64,000 nucleotides of DNA from Glossina fuscipes. Its lineage: Eukaryota > Arthropoda > Insecta > Diptera > Glossinidae. The number at the start of each line of letters is the position of its first letter. Positions within the stretch are counted from its first letter, which is position 1. Where the stretch lies: positions 26,065,758 to 26,129,757 of the forward strand of contig NW_023998414.1 in assembly GCF_014805625.2 (NCBI RefSeq), read 5' to 3'. Made by a program: the position numbers and the translations under genes. The notes beneath the pieces were generated by a model that saw only the letters and a list, made by a program, of their open reading frames with translations, was not told the DNA's origin and searched no databases. Below, piece after piece: positions 1 through 12,140 of this stretch.

Positions 1-116
1 CCAGGACTTTTGCATAAATATTTTATATAAATATTAATAACAAGTACATATGTAATCATATTTGCATTATTGGAATATTTATTTTTAAGGGCCTACAGTA
101 AGAGTTATAATAAAAT

Positions 117-122
117 TTTATT
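117..122 (-). promoter_or_regulatory. Candidate polyadenylation signal AATAAA
   Basis: On the minus strand an AATAAA hexamer lies about 100 bases beyond the stop codon of the 85-aa reading frame at 224-481. In such A+T-rich DNA the hexamer is common by chance, so this is weak support for that frame being transcribed. Confidence 0.25.
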
Positions 123-223
123 GACAAAATAACAATTAATGCTTTTTGTATAGGACAAGCATATTACGGTAAACATGAGCTCTTTTATAAAATATTTTGT
201 ATATAAGTAAGTCATAGTTAATT

Positions 224-481
224 TCAATTGGTGTAACCGATGGCGCCAATCAGTAGGAAAACAATTGCAGGTAACCGCGGCTTGGCAACGAGAAAGACGA
301 GAGCTTTTTGTGAGAATATCGCTGCAGGGTTTTCAAAGCTATCAACGACCACATAAAGCAAATTGACCCAGTCATTTATTATGCCATTGTATAGGTCAGT
401 AATTTGTGTATTGTTCCAATGACTGATCAAAGGCAGCGCATCGTTCGACGACTTGGTTAAAAATACGTTTATCTGTGCCAT
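224..481 (-). CDS. Uncharacterised small open reading frame, 85 aa, with hydrophobic C-terminus
   Basis: I do not recognise this protein. The frame starts at ATG (481), with an in-frame TAA six codons upstream, and ends at a TGA right after a Gly-Tyr-Thr-Asn C-terminus. The last third (about residues 62-82) is hydrophobic (LPAIVFLLIGAIGY) and could be a membrane anchor. A second hydrophobic stretch (WVNLLYVVV) lies near residues 38-46. Unlike most frames of this length here, it contains no simple repeat or homopolymer, its codons are more G+C-rich than the flanks, and an AATAAA lies about 100 bases past the stop. It could be a small membrane protein, a terminal exon of a gene extending left, or a transposon scrap. 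No domain is assigned. Confidence 0.3.
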   Translation of the reverse strand: MAQINVFLTKSSNDALPLISHWNNTQITDLYNGIINDWVNLLYVVVDSFENPAAIFSQKALVFLVAKPRLPAIVFLLIGAIGYTN

Positions 482-2616
482 GACATTTGTATTGATAAAT
501 CGACCAAACCGGATGTTGTACGCATGTTGACATGTAGAAAATCGATGTGGGGAAAACGATTATCGGACAAGTACGATACCAATAATTTTAACGCATTCTT
601 TGAAAAAATTGAGTATAAAAGTGAACTCACTTAGAAGTCCACGATAAATTTAATCAACAGCAATTCTGAAAACTGAGTTTTATTTGATTGTGTCTTTGAA
701 AATGAAAGGGAAAGCTGCGCAGATTAACCAAACAGAATCGGTTGAGTTATGGAAAACTTCCAAAAAAATCCCGCGAACATTTTGTTAAAAGCAACAGGAC
801 TTTCTAGCAGTGACTATTAGCGGAGTCATAACACTTATCGTGTAAGTATGCACTCACTTGGCTGCAACCATTGCCTGGCTATCTCTTTCGCTCTTCTCAT
901 TGCTTTTTCGATCCTCTTCGTGATACAAGTATAGAAGACATGTCCTAAGTAACTGATCATATTCACAAAAAAAAAAAAATTAAAAAAATAAATAAATAAA
1001 TAAATAAAAAAGACCGTCGAACGTTTTCTAAGCATCGTAACATATATGCAAATAAGGTCTCTATTGTTGAAATTGGTTGCTTTATAAAACATATTGAATG
1101 GTAACTATTTTGGGTATACATAATTTGAATATTGGTGCTGTTACGATATAAGAAAAATAATGCTTCTGCACCTATACATACCTATAGCATAAACTATTTA
1201 CGCTGCGTAATTCAGACTGGTATACCACGCGCTCCTTGCCATCTTATGAACATTGATCATCAAGATGATTGATTTACTCTCGTTGCAAAGGCGAAGATAT
1301 TCGTTTTCGGGATTACGTGTACAGTTAGGAATAAGTTAATAAGCAATTGCTTTTTGATTGCGTACATTGAAAAAGATGCGGAAAGAAAGAAAGTGAGTTT
1401 CTCATGGACAAACCAAAGAAGATACAAACGACTTGACGTCTGTAGACTTGACATCTGCTTTCATGTCATCCGAAAATGTCATTGCGCTATTGGTGGGATT
1501 GCGAAGAGATCATCCAAAGCGAATCCTTAAAAGTTGATGAAACTGTCATATCTGATTCATGTCAAGGGAACTGACCTGCAGGTTGAGCGAAGAACTTGCT
1601 TATGCTCTAGCTCCTTGTTGGCTTCTTCTGGCTCCTTGCGATTCAGAAAAGTTGAAGATGTGCCAAACGTGTTTCAACGGATGACTATTTCATTTCAAAA
1701 CTACACAAATTTCTACCGAGACGACATCCGTTAGCTACGCAGTAGTGTCAGTTACTAAGCTTTCTTTCAAGTATATTTATATAAATTTGAGTTTTATTAA
1801 AAAAATATTCATAAAATTAATATCAAATAACTAATTAATTCATTTTACTCTCGTCTATCAATATAACATTTTTTCACTTATATTCCTACCTACGGCAAAT
1901 ACATTCTAATAGAGTACTTTCGTTTAGAAAAATGCTTGTGTGTGTAGATACTGTATTAAGTGGGCCAGTGTCTGCGTACGTACGCTCTTGAATTGCACGC
2001 ATTTGTACCTCTCTTTGAAAAGCTATGTAATTCTTCTTCTAAGCGTTATGAGGCCAACTTTAAGCTAAACATTTAGAGAATAAAATAATATATGAAAATT
2101 ACTAACTATCAAGTGAATAATAAAATTTATATAAAAATTTTATCAAAATTTCAGTTGCGAAAAGCATTCGTCCGATGCTGCCTTAATAGAAACTATGCAA
2201 TAAAAGATATCTGCTCTACTTTCTCTCTCTTTCTCTTCCTCATTCTACTTTCCTTTCCTGATAACATTTTTTTTTTTTTCTTTTTTCGGTTTTTGGTTTC
2301 TACCTATAATAGACTTTAATAAGTTTTCAAGGCTGTTCGTTACTTTGTATTTGCTTTATTGTTTTATTGTCTAATTTTAGGCATTGTCAGTTTGTATAAA
2401 TTATCTCGTTGTTGAATTGTTTAAATTAAAATCTAGGAAAAAAAATTTGCATTTACACGAAAGTTTCCATTTTTATTGTTATTATTATTAAGATTTAAAA
2501 AAATTTATTTTATTTTTGTTTATTTTTTTATTTTTTTTTATATTTCACTCTTACTCAAAAAACATTGTTTAGAAAGTTTTTTATATTTGCATTAGAGAAA
2601 CACACCAAAAACTACA
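482..2616. other. A+T-rich DNA without recognisable genes
   Basis: No coding signature, RNA gene or known mobile element was seen. It holds short A/T runs, for example an A/AATA stretch near 966-1008 and a T-rich run near 2268-2290. The reading frames here are short and low-complexity or lack recognisable motifs. Confidence 0.5.
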
Positions 2617-2687
2617 GTGAGAGGCAGAGAAAGAGAAAGAGAAAGAAAGAGAGTGAGAGAGAGAGAGAGAGAGAGAAAACGAGAGAA
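2617..2687. repeat. (GA)n microsatellite, imperfect
   Basis: An impure GA/GAAA tract: AGAGAAAGAGAAAGA-type units grade into a purer GA core. Confidence 0.9.
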
Positions 2688-2792
2688 TCCAAGAACTTGT
2701 GATTTCGTCATTAAACAACTTAAAAAACATTTCCGACTAAACTTTTAATGGAAGCAAAAACTAAAACTTTTTAATTTAATTTAATATAATAC

Positions 2793-2832
2793 AATAATAA
2801 TAATGATAATAATAATAATAAAAATAATGATA
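2793..2832. repeat. (AAT)n microsatellite
   Basis: AAT units with a few interruptions (TGAT, AAAAT). Confidence 0.85.
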
Positions 2833-3093
2833 GATTCGTTTGAGAAAAACGGCATTGCAATCATATAGTAACTGGAAAATATCTTAGGTTATCATACGTT
2901 TTACGATCCTATTTTTTATCCGTGTACTAAAACTTATCTACAGATACTAAACTATATACATATATACACATACACGCACATATATATATATTTGTATAAA
3001 TCACTTTAGTTGGAAAGAAGAAACTTTAAATTTTATAGCTTTTGTTTTTTTATAACATTTTTCTATGCCACACACAACGAGATAACCGCATAC

Positions 3094-3094
<1 letters not shown>

Positions 3095-3121
<27 letters not shown>
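3095..3121. repeat. (TA)n microsatellite
   Basis: About thirteen TA units, followed by TAGAG. Confidence 0.9.
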
Positions 3122-3125
<4 letters not shown>

Positions 3126-3508
3126 TTTTTCATTAAAAATACAGTCATACAGAACTTCATTTTCAATTATTTTGTGGTTTCAATGGCATGTTGTACGGTT
3201 TCGTTGTAAGCATATATTTTCAATCTTTTTTAAAGATGAGCCAAAAACTAGCCTTGGTGAGGTTCAGTTCCTCGAGAATTGTTATAGTTGAAATATCTCA
3301 CTCTGTGCAATTTTTCTGTCTCAAGGCGGAAGAATTTTTTAAGAGCAATACTTTCGATTAAATTTCTTTTTTAGTTTTCAGTTCATTCGGACGATAGAAG
3401 ATGATCGCTCGGCTCAAAGTCAATAGTTTTCACGTTTGACACCTTAAAATCAGCACTTATTCTTCTCATTTTTGCAACGTCATAAAAACTTCAAAGCTGT
3501 CTTTACAT

Positions 3509-3838
3509 ATGAAAACGAATATCGCAATGAAAAGGCTTCTCCCGATTCACTTGAGAAGAGCAATACTTATACAAATTAAAAAAATACGTGTACTTGGAGT
3601 AATTTATCGATCGGTACTTATTCAGATTACCAAATATGTGGATAAACATAAGGAAAAAGGCATTAGCAATTTTTTTTTTTTGGCAAGTAAATGTGGCTTA
3701 ATCAGGCTTAATCGGAGTCTTCGAAGAATACGCGCTATAATATTGCGATATAATGAGCAAAAATTTAAACCTTGTTTTTACTCTTCAAAACTGAGATCGC
3801 ACGGTATGCGTCTCTTTCACCGATGTGGCTCATTTTAA
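3509..3838 (+). pseudogene. Possible Tc1-like transposase N-terminal relic (weak)
   Basis: A 109-codon frame rich in Arg, Lys, Ile and Leu. Residues about 40-85 read ITKYVDKHKEKG, then after about 20 residues SLRRIRAIILRYNEQKFK. This loosely recalls the Tc1-type DNA-binding region, where a helix ending in a K-Y-K-E-T-G-like motif is followed by an R-D-x-R-x-I-x-R-x-V-like motif. An internal T12 run encodes FFF and suggests slippage. No catalytic domain or terminal inverted repeat was found nearby. The frame could be a chance product of A+T-rich DNA; the resemblance is from memory and has not been aligned. Confidence 0.18.
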
Positions 3839-5280
3839 AGATTAAGCTTCATACGAGGACTTCCAGAGTTGAGGATAAATGTGAAGCCCACACTATAGTT
3901 AATAAGACCTAAGGAGTACGTTTACCATAGATAGACATAGAGGCGCATAGAAGTGTAAGTAGACATGCCTGCATTTCACATCTTCTTATTAAATGCTGCG
4001 ATGCTAAGCGTAAAGGTCGTTACATTTTTTCTTCGTCATGGACAATGCATTTAAACGTACTGTATGTATTTGTGTCTATTTGTGGTTATGGACTTTGAGA
4101 TGTGGTAAATTTGCGTATTTTTGAAAACTATTTTTTCTAACGCTTTATAAGGGATTTTAATGTTTCGATTTTTACATATAAAGAGAGACGAAATAATAAA
4201 TGTATTGCGGTCTCATTTATTTGATGGGTGCAAGTTATAGTATATAATATTTATATTTATATGTTTTAAAAGATGTTGACTGCTTCTAAAGTTATAAAAT
4301 ACGATTTTGTTTTTACAGGTGGAGTGGAGTATAACGATTGACAACAGTAATCAACTCACTAACAGATATAAAGGTAAATATTGAATTGCATTTTATAGAA
4401 TCTAAGAGCTTTTAATTTTGATTATTTATTCATACTATTCAGTTGTACAACTCAACTGATGTTTAAGTTTAAATTATTTACAATATTTAAAGAGGCCCTG
4501 TTGATAATGTTAATGTCATCCTATGAAAGATGCAACATATCCTGAATAATATAACTTCACATTGTCCTTGCCATGATTTCTATTACATATATATATACAC
4601 ATATATGTTTATATGTATATATGCGTATACATAGGGTATTACACCTAACATTCAATATATAATATGAAAAATCAAATTAAATTTATTTTATGCATACGTA
4701 TATGTACGCATACGCAATTTATTTCTATGACAACAACAATTTTTTTATATCGATATCATATTTGTCCTTGTAATTGAATTATATAACTAACTACGCAAAG
4801 AAAACTTTTCATTTTAGTTTAACTTAATAGCAAAATATATACCAACAGACATGCATTGCATTCGCATATGAAAATAATATAAGCAAAGTTCTGATGTGAA
4901 TATGTATTATGAAAAAAAAAAAAAAAAAAAAAAAAACAAAAAAAATTCATGTTACTATCGTATATATATATTTATATATATAAAAAAAAACGTGTAGCCG
5001 CACATTGAATACATAATAAAATTAGTTTATAGAAAAAGGTTGTATGAGAATAATATATAAAATTGACTACACTAACAATTGCTGAATGCTGTCATAAATA
5101 TTATGTTTTATTAATTAAACTTTTCCTTTTGAAGTAAGCAACATGAAAAAAAAAGGTGAAAAAATAAAAAAAAATTAAAGTAAATTTTAATCAGTTAATT
5201 GATTTTGTTAAATAAATCGGCGAATAGGGGTCAATGACTTTATAAGCGAGTTAACATCATATATATTTTGAGTTTAAAAC
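3839..5280. other. A+T-rich DNA with simple repeats, no gene seen
   Basis: Contains TATA/CATA-rich stretches around 4586-4635 and 4695-4715, an A-rich tract at 4912-4946 and TA stretches near 4962-4983. No coding signature seen. Confidence 0.5.
4912..4946. repeat. Poly(A) tract
   Basis: About 35 bases, nearly pure A with one C. It could be the tail of a lost retroposon, but no body was recognised upstream. Confidence 0.9.
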
Positions 5281-5344
5281 GCATCCTAACCAACCAAGAA
5301 GTTAATGGATGGAATATCGGGAGATTTCCATTATAATACAATAA

Positions 5345-5560
5345 TTCAAAATCACTCCTTGAATCGATTTAAGCTTGTCTGTCCGTCTGTCCATATTAAA
5401 GTACTTGATTGCATTTGCAGCTCATAACTTTTGAGATACTTTGATGAAAATCGGTACACTGACACTTGCAACATCCGGCCGAAAGGTGAACACTATTGAA
5501 AATGATTCGGATCGAACCGTTTCCCATATAAGGCCGCGTCTTAAAAGGTCCTTATATGAA
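5345..5560 (+). repeat. Interspersed repeat, family B (GTCY-bearing), plus orientation
   Basis: It has ATCGATTTAAGC followed by GTCTGTCCGTCTGTCC, then TTGAGATACT and GATGAAAATCGGTACAC, then a GGCCGAAAGGTGAAC block. The same order (GTCY tract, then a block about 100 bases later resembling GGNCNAAAGATGAACG, then GATTCGGATCG) recurs at 26.6-26.8 kb and 54.6-54.8 kb, and reversed at 8.9-9.1, 33.6-33.8 and 44.9-45.1 kb. GTCY proto-microsatellites are typical of dipteran mini-me and INE-1-like non-autonomous elements; family membership is inferred. Confidence 0.55.
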
Positions 5561-6410
5561 TAATTGTAGGAAGCGGTAGGGTTATGGCGACAAGTTTTTT
5601 AAATTTAACCTAAATATCACTTGGAATATTAATTCGCTGGAGTGGAAGGATTTGATTCATTTTGATTTCGTAATTAGTTCATGAAGATGTTAAGGATCGC
5701 TCATCACCGTAACATCCAATATCCTGATCTTTTACGCAAAAGAAAATCATATTTCAGATTTTTGAATCGTTTAAGCGACGTTCGAGGCTCACATTTTCTA
5801 CATTTATTCGGACAGGAAATGCTCATGAAATAAATCAAAAATGTTTAGAGTTTTTAGTTTTAACACGCCTAGGGGCGTAAAGATGTCATTCTAAACAAAC
5901 AACTCAAATTATTTTCAGAAAGTGTCGATGCTTAAACGATGCTTCTTCATATTTCATATCATTTTGATCACTTGTCTACGACTTACGCTGAGTGATTTGA
6001 GTGATGGGAAAACCTAAATTTCGTCTGTTGATAAAAAAGAAAAACCAGTGGGTTTTGATATGCAGAACCACTGTTCAAGTGTTGATCTGAAAAATTGTAT
6101 GGGAAATCTTTTCCGCCGTAGACGATAATTTGTCGGCAGTTTGGTGATTTTAAATGAGATGAGCGACAATTGCGAAAACACCGGACGGCCACACGAATTG
6201 TTGACGTCAGAGCATCTGAAAAAAAAATCCTGACAATTTTTTCCGATAATCGAACGGTAAAGAGTTTAAAAGGCAATGTGTTTATTATTTAGCATTTTCC
6301 AAATCCGTAATGAGTCACTGATACACAAGGCAACAAATGCAGCATATTTTGAGAAAAGAGAAAAAAGATTTGCTTCGAACTGCTGCTTCATTGTAGCGCC
6401 TTCAGGCTTA
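5561..6410. other. No gene recognised; short repeat fragment
   Basis: Around 5763-5795 the words GAATCG(A)TTTAAGCGACGTTCG match a block at 28041-28070, so a short piece of a mini-me-type repeat is present. A 97-codon minus-strand frame (5983-6276) has no recognisable motif. Confidence 0.4.
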
Positions 6411-6417
6411 TACACGC

Positions 6418-6508
6418 GTAATGAAGTGCAATCTATAATTTATCAGGAATCGAACCTATGTCTCACGCGCAACTTTGTGGGTATTCCTAACTGCTAAACT
6501 ACATGATC
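6418..6508 (-). repeat. tRNA-like sequence (SINE head or tRNA relic)
   Basis: On the minus strand there is an A-box match TAGTTTAGCAG and, 35 bases further on, a B-box match GTTCGATTC flanked by GG and C. Both fit the Pol III consensus words TRGYNNANNNG and GWTCRANNC at tRNA-like spacing. The would-be acceptor arms do not pair, so this is a relic or the head of a tRNA-derived SINE rather than a working tRNA. No isotype could be assigned. Confidence 0.5.
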
Positions 6509-6781
6509 GAGTCTTTAAATCGAAGAAAGAAGAAAAACTAATTTTAAATTTATTTAAATGATGACTAACATAGATATCTGCGGCAATGTAATTTATTGCA
6601 GAGAGAAGTTTAGTAATAAAGAGTTATTGGAAAGAGTTTTTAACAAATCTGCTGAGAAAAGACGCATATGTAATTTAAAAATAAAACACAGCACAAGCAG
6701 ATTTCGAGGGCGCATCGTCGAAAATGTTTAGACGCATTCGCCAAAATCGGTTGGTTTAGGTTTTCGTTTAGAAATTAAAAA

Positions 6782-6784
<3 letters not shown>

Positions 6785-6826
<42 letters not shown>

Positions 6827-6827
6827 T
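6785..6827. repeat. (GT)n microsatellite
   Basis: About twenty GT units with one A interruption near the end. Confidence 0.95.
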
Positions 6828-8470
6828 TCTACTACGATGGCATAATAATTTCATCACAAATATGACAAAAAAAACAAAAAAAAAGAATTATCGAGGAGAG
6901 AACGTGTTTGAGTTTTAGTGCATAAACTCCTTTAGGTTTCACCATGGCCCAGTATTAAGCATGATTATTTGCCATGAAAAATGGGTATAAGCTGCCTCGA
7001 AGCCAGCTTATAATAAAGGTACAACTTTAACTACTTTTACTACCATCACCACATCTCTTGCGGAGAGTACGTTGTTTGTTTGTAAGTCGTATGTTTATTT
7101 ATTTTTTTTTTTTACTTTGCTCCAGGAGTCGGAGACCCATACATTTATATGCTTTATTCACCTTTTTTTGATATGATCAATCAGTCAAGGGACAGCGTAT
7201 AATGCAGTGTTCCACTTAAATGGCACCTTCACATACTTATAATGTGGAAATTTTCATTTCGACGACTTTCGATTTCTTATGGCAGAGCTAGCTCAGAAAG
7301 CGTTAGCGTGACTAAAGCTAGAAATGTGTTACCCTGTATTTAACAGCCGCTTGCTCGCTTTCGATTAATAACGAATGTAATCAAGTGAATAGTTGTTTGT
7401 TCGAGCAGCTTTCGCGTTTTTGTGACATAGCAGCCAAAAATCGCAAAAAATCCGTGATCCCTTTTGCACGTAGTAAATAGTTTGTCATAAAGATTATAAA
7501 CCGCTTTGGCTGGTAAAGTAGTCAGCATCGCTTTACAGCTAACAATATAATATTAAATGACAGAACATACCTCTCACTCTATCCTTTTCCTCATTACCGG
7601 TAATGCATTTAGCAGGGAATCGTAATACTTCTTGGGATTGAAGTCTCATTCAAGAATTGCAAATCGAAAGTCAACATTAAAATTGCAAATGTTAAGCATA
7701 TTTTCGAACAAACAGAAGCTGTCACATCTACTGTAATTTCGGATAAAAAGAAAATGATGATGAAAACACTTTGCAAGTAATCGCAAATAATTCTTACAAA
7801 ATGATTGCGAGAAAATACTGTTTGTATAGACAATAATCAGAGAGCTTTTGTAACGTCTATAAATTAGTTAAGTTCACTTAAGACGTATGTATGTATATAA
7901 AAATAATCGACTATATCATGTTATTGCTCCTTAACAGTTTGAATTTGCATTTCATGTGACATAAGTTAATCTCTTAAAGCCAATAAAATATTTTTACGTC
8001 ATTTCGCGATATTTAAATATGAAGGATAGATATATGTGTTTGTTTAAAATGGCTTAGATGGATTAAAATTTCGATTAGTGCTGTGCCAAATAAACATTGA
8101 AGGCAATCGTCAAACAAAGAATTACTTTACTTGATAGCTTTTTTTTTTTTTTTGTAAAAAAAAAACTGATTTTTTTTTTTTTTTTTTGAAAATACCAAAA
8201 ATAATATTAGCCCAACTGAATTATACACGTCGTTAGCCTTTCTTATGGTGCTGGTGCATGAGTTGAGTGAAATTTTTCAGCACACATATGCCAAAAAACG
8301 TAACAAATTGTAAATACTTTGTTAGCAGCAGATGTCTATACGAAATGGATGACTTTTGGCTTGAGAATGAATAAAAAAAAAAAAAAAGGAAAAGAAAAAT
8401 GAAAAAACAGATATACAAAGAGAAAAATTGCTATATAGTGTTAATGTTTCCTATACATAGTTTTTCATGT
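6828..8470. other. A+T-rich DNA without recognisable genes
   Basis: Contains poly(T) runs near 7098-7112, 8140-8153 and 8171-8187. No conserved coding or RNA signature was seen. Minus-strand frames at 7340-7528 and 7609-7833 show no motif. Confidence 0.45.
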
Positions 8471-8495
8471 AGTAGTAGTAGTAGTAGTAGTAGTT

Positions 8496-8533
<38 letters not shown>

Positions 8534-8555
8534 TGTAGTATTAGTAATAGTAGTG
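8471..8555. repeat. (AGT)n microsatellite with TTG interruptions
   Basis: Roughly 28 trinucleotide units, mostly AGT, interrupted by TTG and TTA. Read in one frame it gives a poly-Ser run, which explains an 84-codon frame here that should not be taken as a gene. Confidence 0.95.
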
Positions 8556-8924
8556 GCAGTTATGTCTTATTTCTGCACTGCTCGGTACGTGTAGTGTGGG
8601 CGATTGCCTCAGTGGCGATAGTGTGTCCATGTGTTGGCATTGATAAAGTTTAGCTAATGTCTAAAGCTGAGATTTACAGTTTAGACAAATGATGGTTTGC
8701 ATCAATTATATACATATATGTATATTATGTATGTTATGTGCGGTAAACTATTATAAATAAATAATAATGGATACGAAATGCATGAGTTTTTTAAATAAAA
8801 TCATTGCTTTGACCTTAATGGTATAGGAAAAAGCTTGTACTTATATTATATTATATTGTTTCCACACTGAACATGTTATCAGTTCTTACAAAAATGAACT
8901 GAAAACAAGTAAAACTACTATAGT

Positions 8925-9230
8925 GGATCCATATCACTGTGAAATTATTCAGCCAGAATAGTGGTCCAATCCAAACTATATTCAATGGCATTCGTCCTTT
9001 GGCCAAAATACATCAGTGCATCAAATTTCATAAAAATATCGGCCTATAAGTTGAACACAAGAAAACAAGACGGGCAGGAGGATAGACGGACAGACAGACG
9101 GGGTTAAATCGATTCAAAAGAACTTTTTCATGGTATATGTCTATATTGGTGGTATGATGGGTCTATATTAATTCCTTCTGTAGGTTACATACATCCGAAC
9201 AAACTTTATATAGCTCTCTACCTCAGATGT
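8925..9230 (-). repeat. Interspersed repeat, family B, minus orientation
   Basis: Landmarks in plus-strand order are ATTCAATGGCATTCGTCCTTTGGCC, then a block ending AAGTTGAACACAAGAAAACAAG, then a GACGGACAGACAGACGG tract, then TTAAATCGATTC, then TTACATACATCCGAACAAAC. These recur in the same order at 33.65-33.85 kb and 44.95-45.2 kb. The last word recurs as TATACATCCGCACAAAC at 10.1 kb. Confidence 0.6.
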
Positions 9231-9924
9231 TCATAAAGATTTCATTAAAATATTTTTAAGTGTTTGAGTTTAGGTTGATAATTGTTGACTGATTGTGAAT
9301 TTATTAAACAGAAATTTTGATAAAGTCGCTAATTTGTTCTGCTCTGCTGCACTCAAAAACATGCCCATAATAGAAAAATTAAGAGATATTACAAACAACT
9401 TATTAAAACAATTGAACTGTGTAGTTGTGGGTCGCTAAAAAGCTATAAAATAAGAAATGAGAAATCATTTCAAGGATACAGAATTTAAAAGGTTAGCTAT
9501 ACTGAATCGGTATAAGATTAGTTCTGGTGCACTGACTAACGGAACATTTAAAGAAATACTTTTAAATTCTAAGGCATTAGCTTGTTTAGTTGTAAAGCGA
9601 TTTGTTTCAATGAGTCTTAGTTTCTTATATTTCGCCCCCGCCATTTAGCTATAAATAACGTTTATATATCGATTTTCAGGAGATGATTTAATATAGTTGC
9701 ATACACATATACATATGTAGTTTTTATTTTATTTTATTTAAAAATTTTTTTGTTTACCGAATCACTCTCACAGTACGAGACACGCAGAGTAAATCGAGTA
9801 AGAACATTATAGTTAGCCATTAAATACCGTACACCATTTCGCCAAATACATTCATTCATTCATTCGTTTGCGTGATAATCCATCAAAAAATTATACATAA
9901 TTCTTTTTCAGACGGAAGACTTTA

Positions 9925-10135
9925 TGTCATGGAAGCCCTCATATTGGAAGATGCAACTTGTAGGTGAACCATAAAAATACATAACAAATGGACAGACGAA
10001 CAGACAGCCAGACAAATTAATATTGATTCAGAAAGTGATTTCCAATCGCTTGGTATAACAATAAATGAGTTTTTCTCAAATCCCCCCCCAGGGTGTTGTA
10101 TACATCCGCACAAACTTAATTTAAGTGGTATAGGA
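9925..10135 (-). repeat. Interspersed repeat, family B, minus orientation, partial
   Basis: It has ATGGACAGACGAACAGACAGCC, then ATTGATTCAGAAAGTGATTTCC, a C8 run and GTTGTATACATCCGCACAAAC. The word order matches the copies at 8.9 and 45.1 kb, but its left part is degraded. Confidence 0.55.
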
Positions 10136-11424
10136 TAGGAAAATAGGAAACATCGATTTAAACTATTGTTAATGATCTAACATCATCTAGCATTACATAG
10201 TGCGATTCATATCCGATATTCTTTTCCAATATGTGCGAGCGATATATTGGACGACCTTGCGCACATGGATTTAACGAAATCTATTAAAAAGTAAGGCTAT
10301 CTTCAAGTTGCAGATATGAATAACTTAGCTGACTTTGTCATATAATCATTTAATTACCTAATTAATCAAATAATCATTTAAACGAATTACAATCGATAAG
10401 GTAGGTGTACAATGCAAACTTTAATGCTGACTGTAAGGGATACTTGAAGCAAAGCTTTCGCTCCACTTAGTTTAACACCGCTTTAAGTGGAACAATAGTC
10501 ATCCAAATAATTTGACATTCATTACTTCGGTGTTTGCCAATATCGCCAACGGCTATTACATCTTGTCAAGGAGCTCATATATATATTTCTTTAATTTTAT
10601 TGACTTGACTTCATTTTTGATTTATTTGAGGTAAAAAGAAATATTGCATGCTATACCTCACTATTTTTTTTCCATGTGCTTGTTTTAAATGCTTTCGGTT
10701 GATAAAATTTCATGTGTTGAGAGCTAACATATTATATAAGCAATATGTTTAACTTAAGGCGATGATATTTTCGCGTGCCTTACTAATATAATATAATCAA
10801 GGCAATCAATTTAATTTAGTTGTTGAATTTACTAAATAAAAATGAGTTGTGTTTTATCGTGTTCGAGAATTTAATAAGAACAACAACAACAGAACAAATA
10901 ATAAATAAATAATAATATCTTTAAACTCTTTAATAATAATAATAATAATAATTAGCAAAAAATGCATTAGGGAAAAGATGTGCGCCGCTCTTCACCGACA
11001 GTTAAAGAGCGAACTTTTCACTTTTTCGAAAAGTATTTTTTATAGAATCTTTGACAAAGCTTTGAGTTGGAAACCCTTTGGACTACGCGTTGAGCTGGTC
11101 TACAATTCTAGCTGTATTTTATTTAGCGTCGAAAGTCATTGTCCTCTAGATGTTCTTTTAACGTAAAAGAAAAGGGGGACAAGTTAACGACAGTCATGTC
11201 TCGGGAGTAGGCTAATCACGGCACTCGAACATTCAATGTCTAGCTAAAGGTTGCAAAATCAGCCAGCAGTTTTAGAATAAATTCTCCTATCGATCACTTG
11301 CTATTCGCAACGTTGATAACAATGCTTTCTACGATTCCGATAATTGAAACTCGCATTTGTTTAGCAACCTCTCGAATTGGGGCTTCCCGATTAAAAAGCT
11401 CTTTTTAAAAATCATTTATTTTTT
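10136..11424. other. No gene recognised
   Basis: A+T-rich DNA with an AAT stretch near 10931-10955 and a small hairpin-capable pair TCCACTTA / TAAGTGGA near 10471-10496. The 62-codon frame at 10978-11166 has no recognisable motif. Confidence 0.4.
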
Positions 11425-11616
11425 TGTTCATTTTTTAATTTATTGAGAATGATAGAAAACTTATATAATCTAATATATTTCTCCTGCACTTTATGCCGCA
11501 TTTCTTCTTATTGCAAGAATGTTTTTATGCTAGTTATTGCAACTCTGCTCTCTAGTGACAACTAAAGAATATATATTGTTAGACGATGTGCGAGTTTAAT
11601 AAATTAATTCAAACTA
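11425..11616 (+). repeat. 5' LTR of the copia relic
   Basis: Shares words with the right copy: TATATAATCT, then TATTTCTCCTGCACTTTAT, then GAGTTT(A/G)ATAAAT and ATTCAAAC(T/C)A. The homology between the copies stops where the primer-binding site begins, as expected for an LTR boundary. It is longer than the right copy because of insertions or divergence near its start. Confidence 0.65.
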
Positions 11617-11619
11617 ACG

Positions 11620-11636
11620 GGTTATGGACCGCGTGA
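11620..11636 (+). other. Copia-type primer-binding site
   Basis: GGTTATGGACCGCGTGA closely resembles the GGTTATGGGCCCAGTCC-type site that copia uses to prime on an internal half-fragment of initiator tRNA-Met. It sits just 3' of the LTR, as required. Confidence 0.6.
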
Positions 11637-11910
11637 CGCGCGAGCCTTATACTAGTTAAAGTGTATTTTGAAAAAAAACCAAATAAGGTGACGAATTTCC
11701 CAAAGAGTTTCTCGTTGGAGTGTTTGAGACGATCCGAGATAAGCAAAATGTTGACCGGTTATCACGAGTTGCTGGCAAATTATGCAAAACCGGCATAAGT
11801 AATGGCGGCAATGATGCCTTCGTGAATGTACGTGCTTTGGCTGAATTCACACTGACGCCTGCAATGTCTCCAATTATGGACATATTGTAGCACCTTTAAA
11901 ATCAAACGAA

Positions 11911-12140
11911 GTGTGGCTTGCAGTGATGACAGCTTATGAGGATTTTGACGTCAAACGATAAATGGAGTTACTTAAGCAGTTGCTGAGTATACATCTCAAT
12001 AGCTCAATCGAGAGGTATGCGAAAGAATTAGTGATGATTGTCCTAACGGGCGCTGATCATCATTAATGTTAGCCAGTTTGTCGGATAATTTTAGACCGCT
12101 GGTGATGGCCGTCAAAAAATTCCATAGGCAAGCATGGTAA
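11911..12140 (+). pseudogene. Copia-type gag relic
   Basis: Two consecutive frames carry a gag-like order. The first (from 11911) reads VWLAVMTAYEDFDVKR, a stop, then MELLKQLLSIHLNSSIERYA. The second, after a frameshift at 12066, reads LASLSDNFRPLVMAVKKF. The order resembles copia-type capsid C-terminal regions, which carry a KxLL...LRL...S...EY motif followed by LxxLPxxFxPLVMA. Beyond this, KCF...GFCRRKCP at about 12254-12315 may be a decayed zinc knuckle. Three stops and at least one frameshift make it non-functional. The coding direction agrees with the LTRs and the protease frame. A minus-strand frame at 11656-11883 overlaps the gag start and is spurious. Confidence 0.6.

Noticed and set aside
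8399..8653. 84-codon plus-strand frame with a poly-Ser run
   Set aside because: The run is the AGT microsatellite read in one frame, and the flanks have no coding signature.
11656..11883. 75-codon minus-strand frame
   Set aside because: It lies opposite the gag region of the plus-strand copia relic and has no motif.
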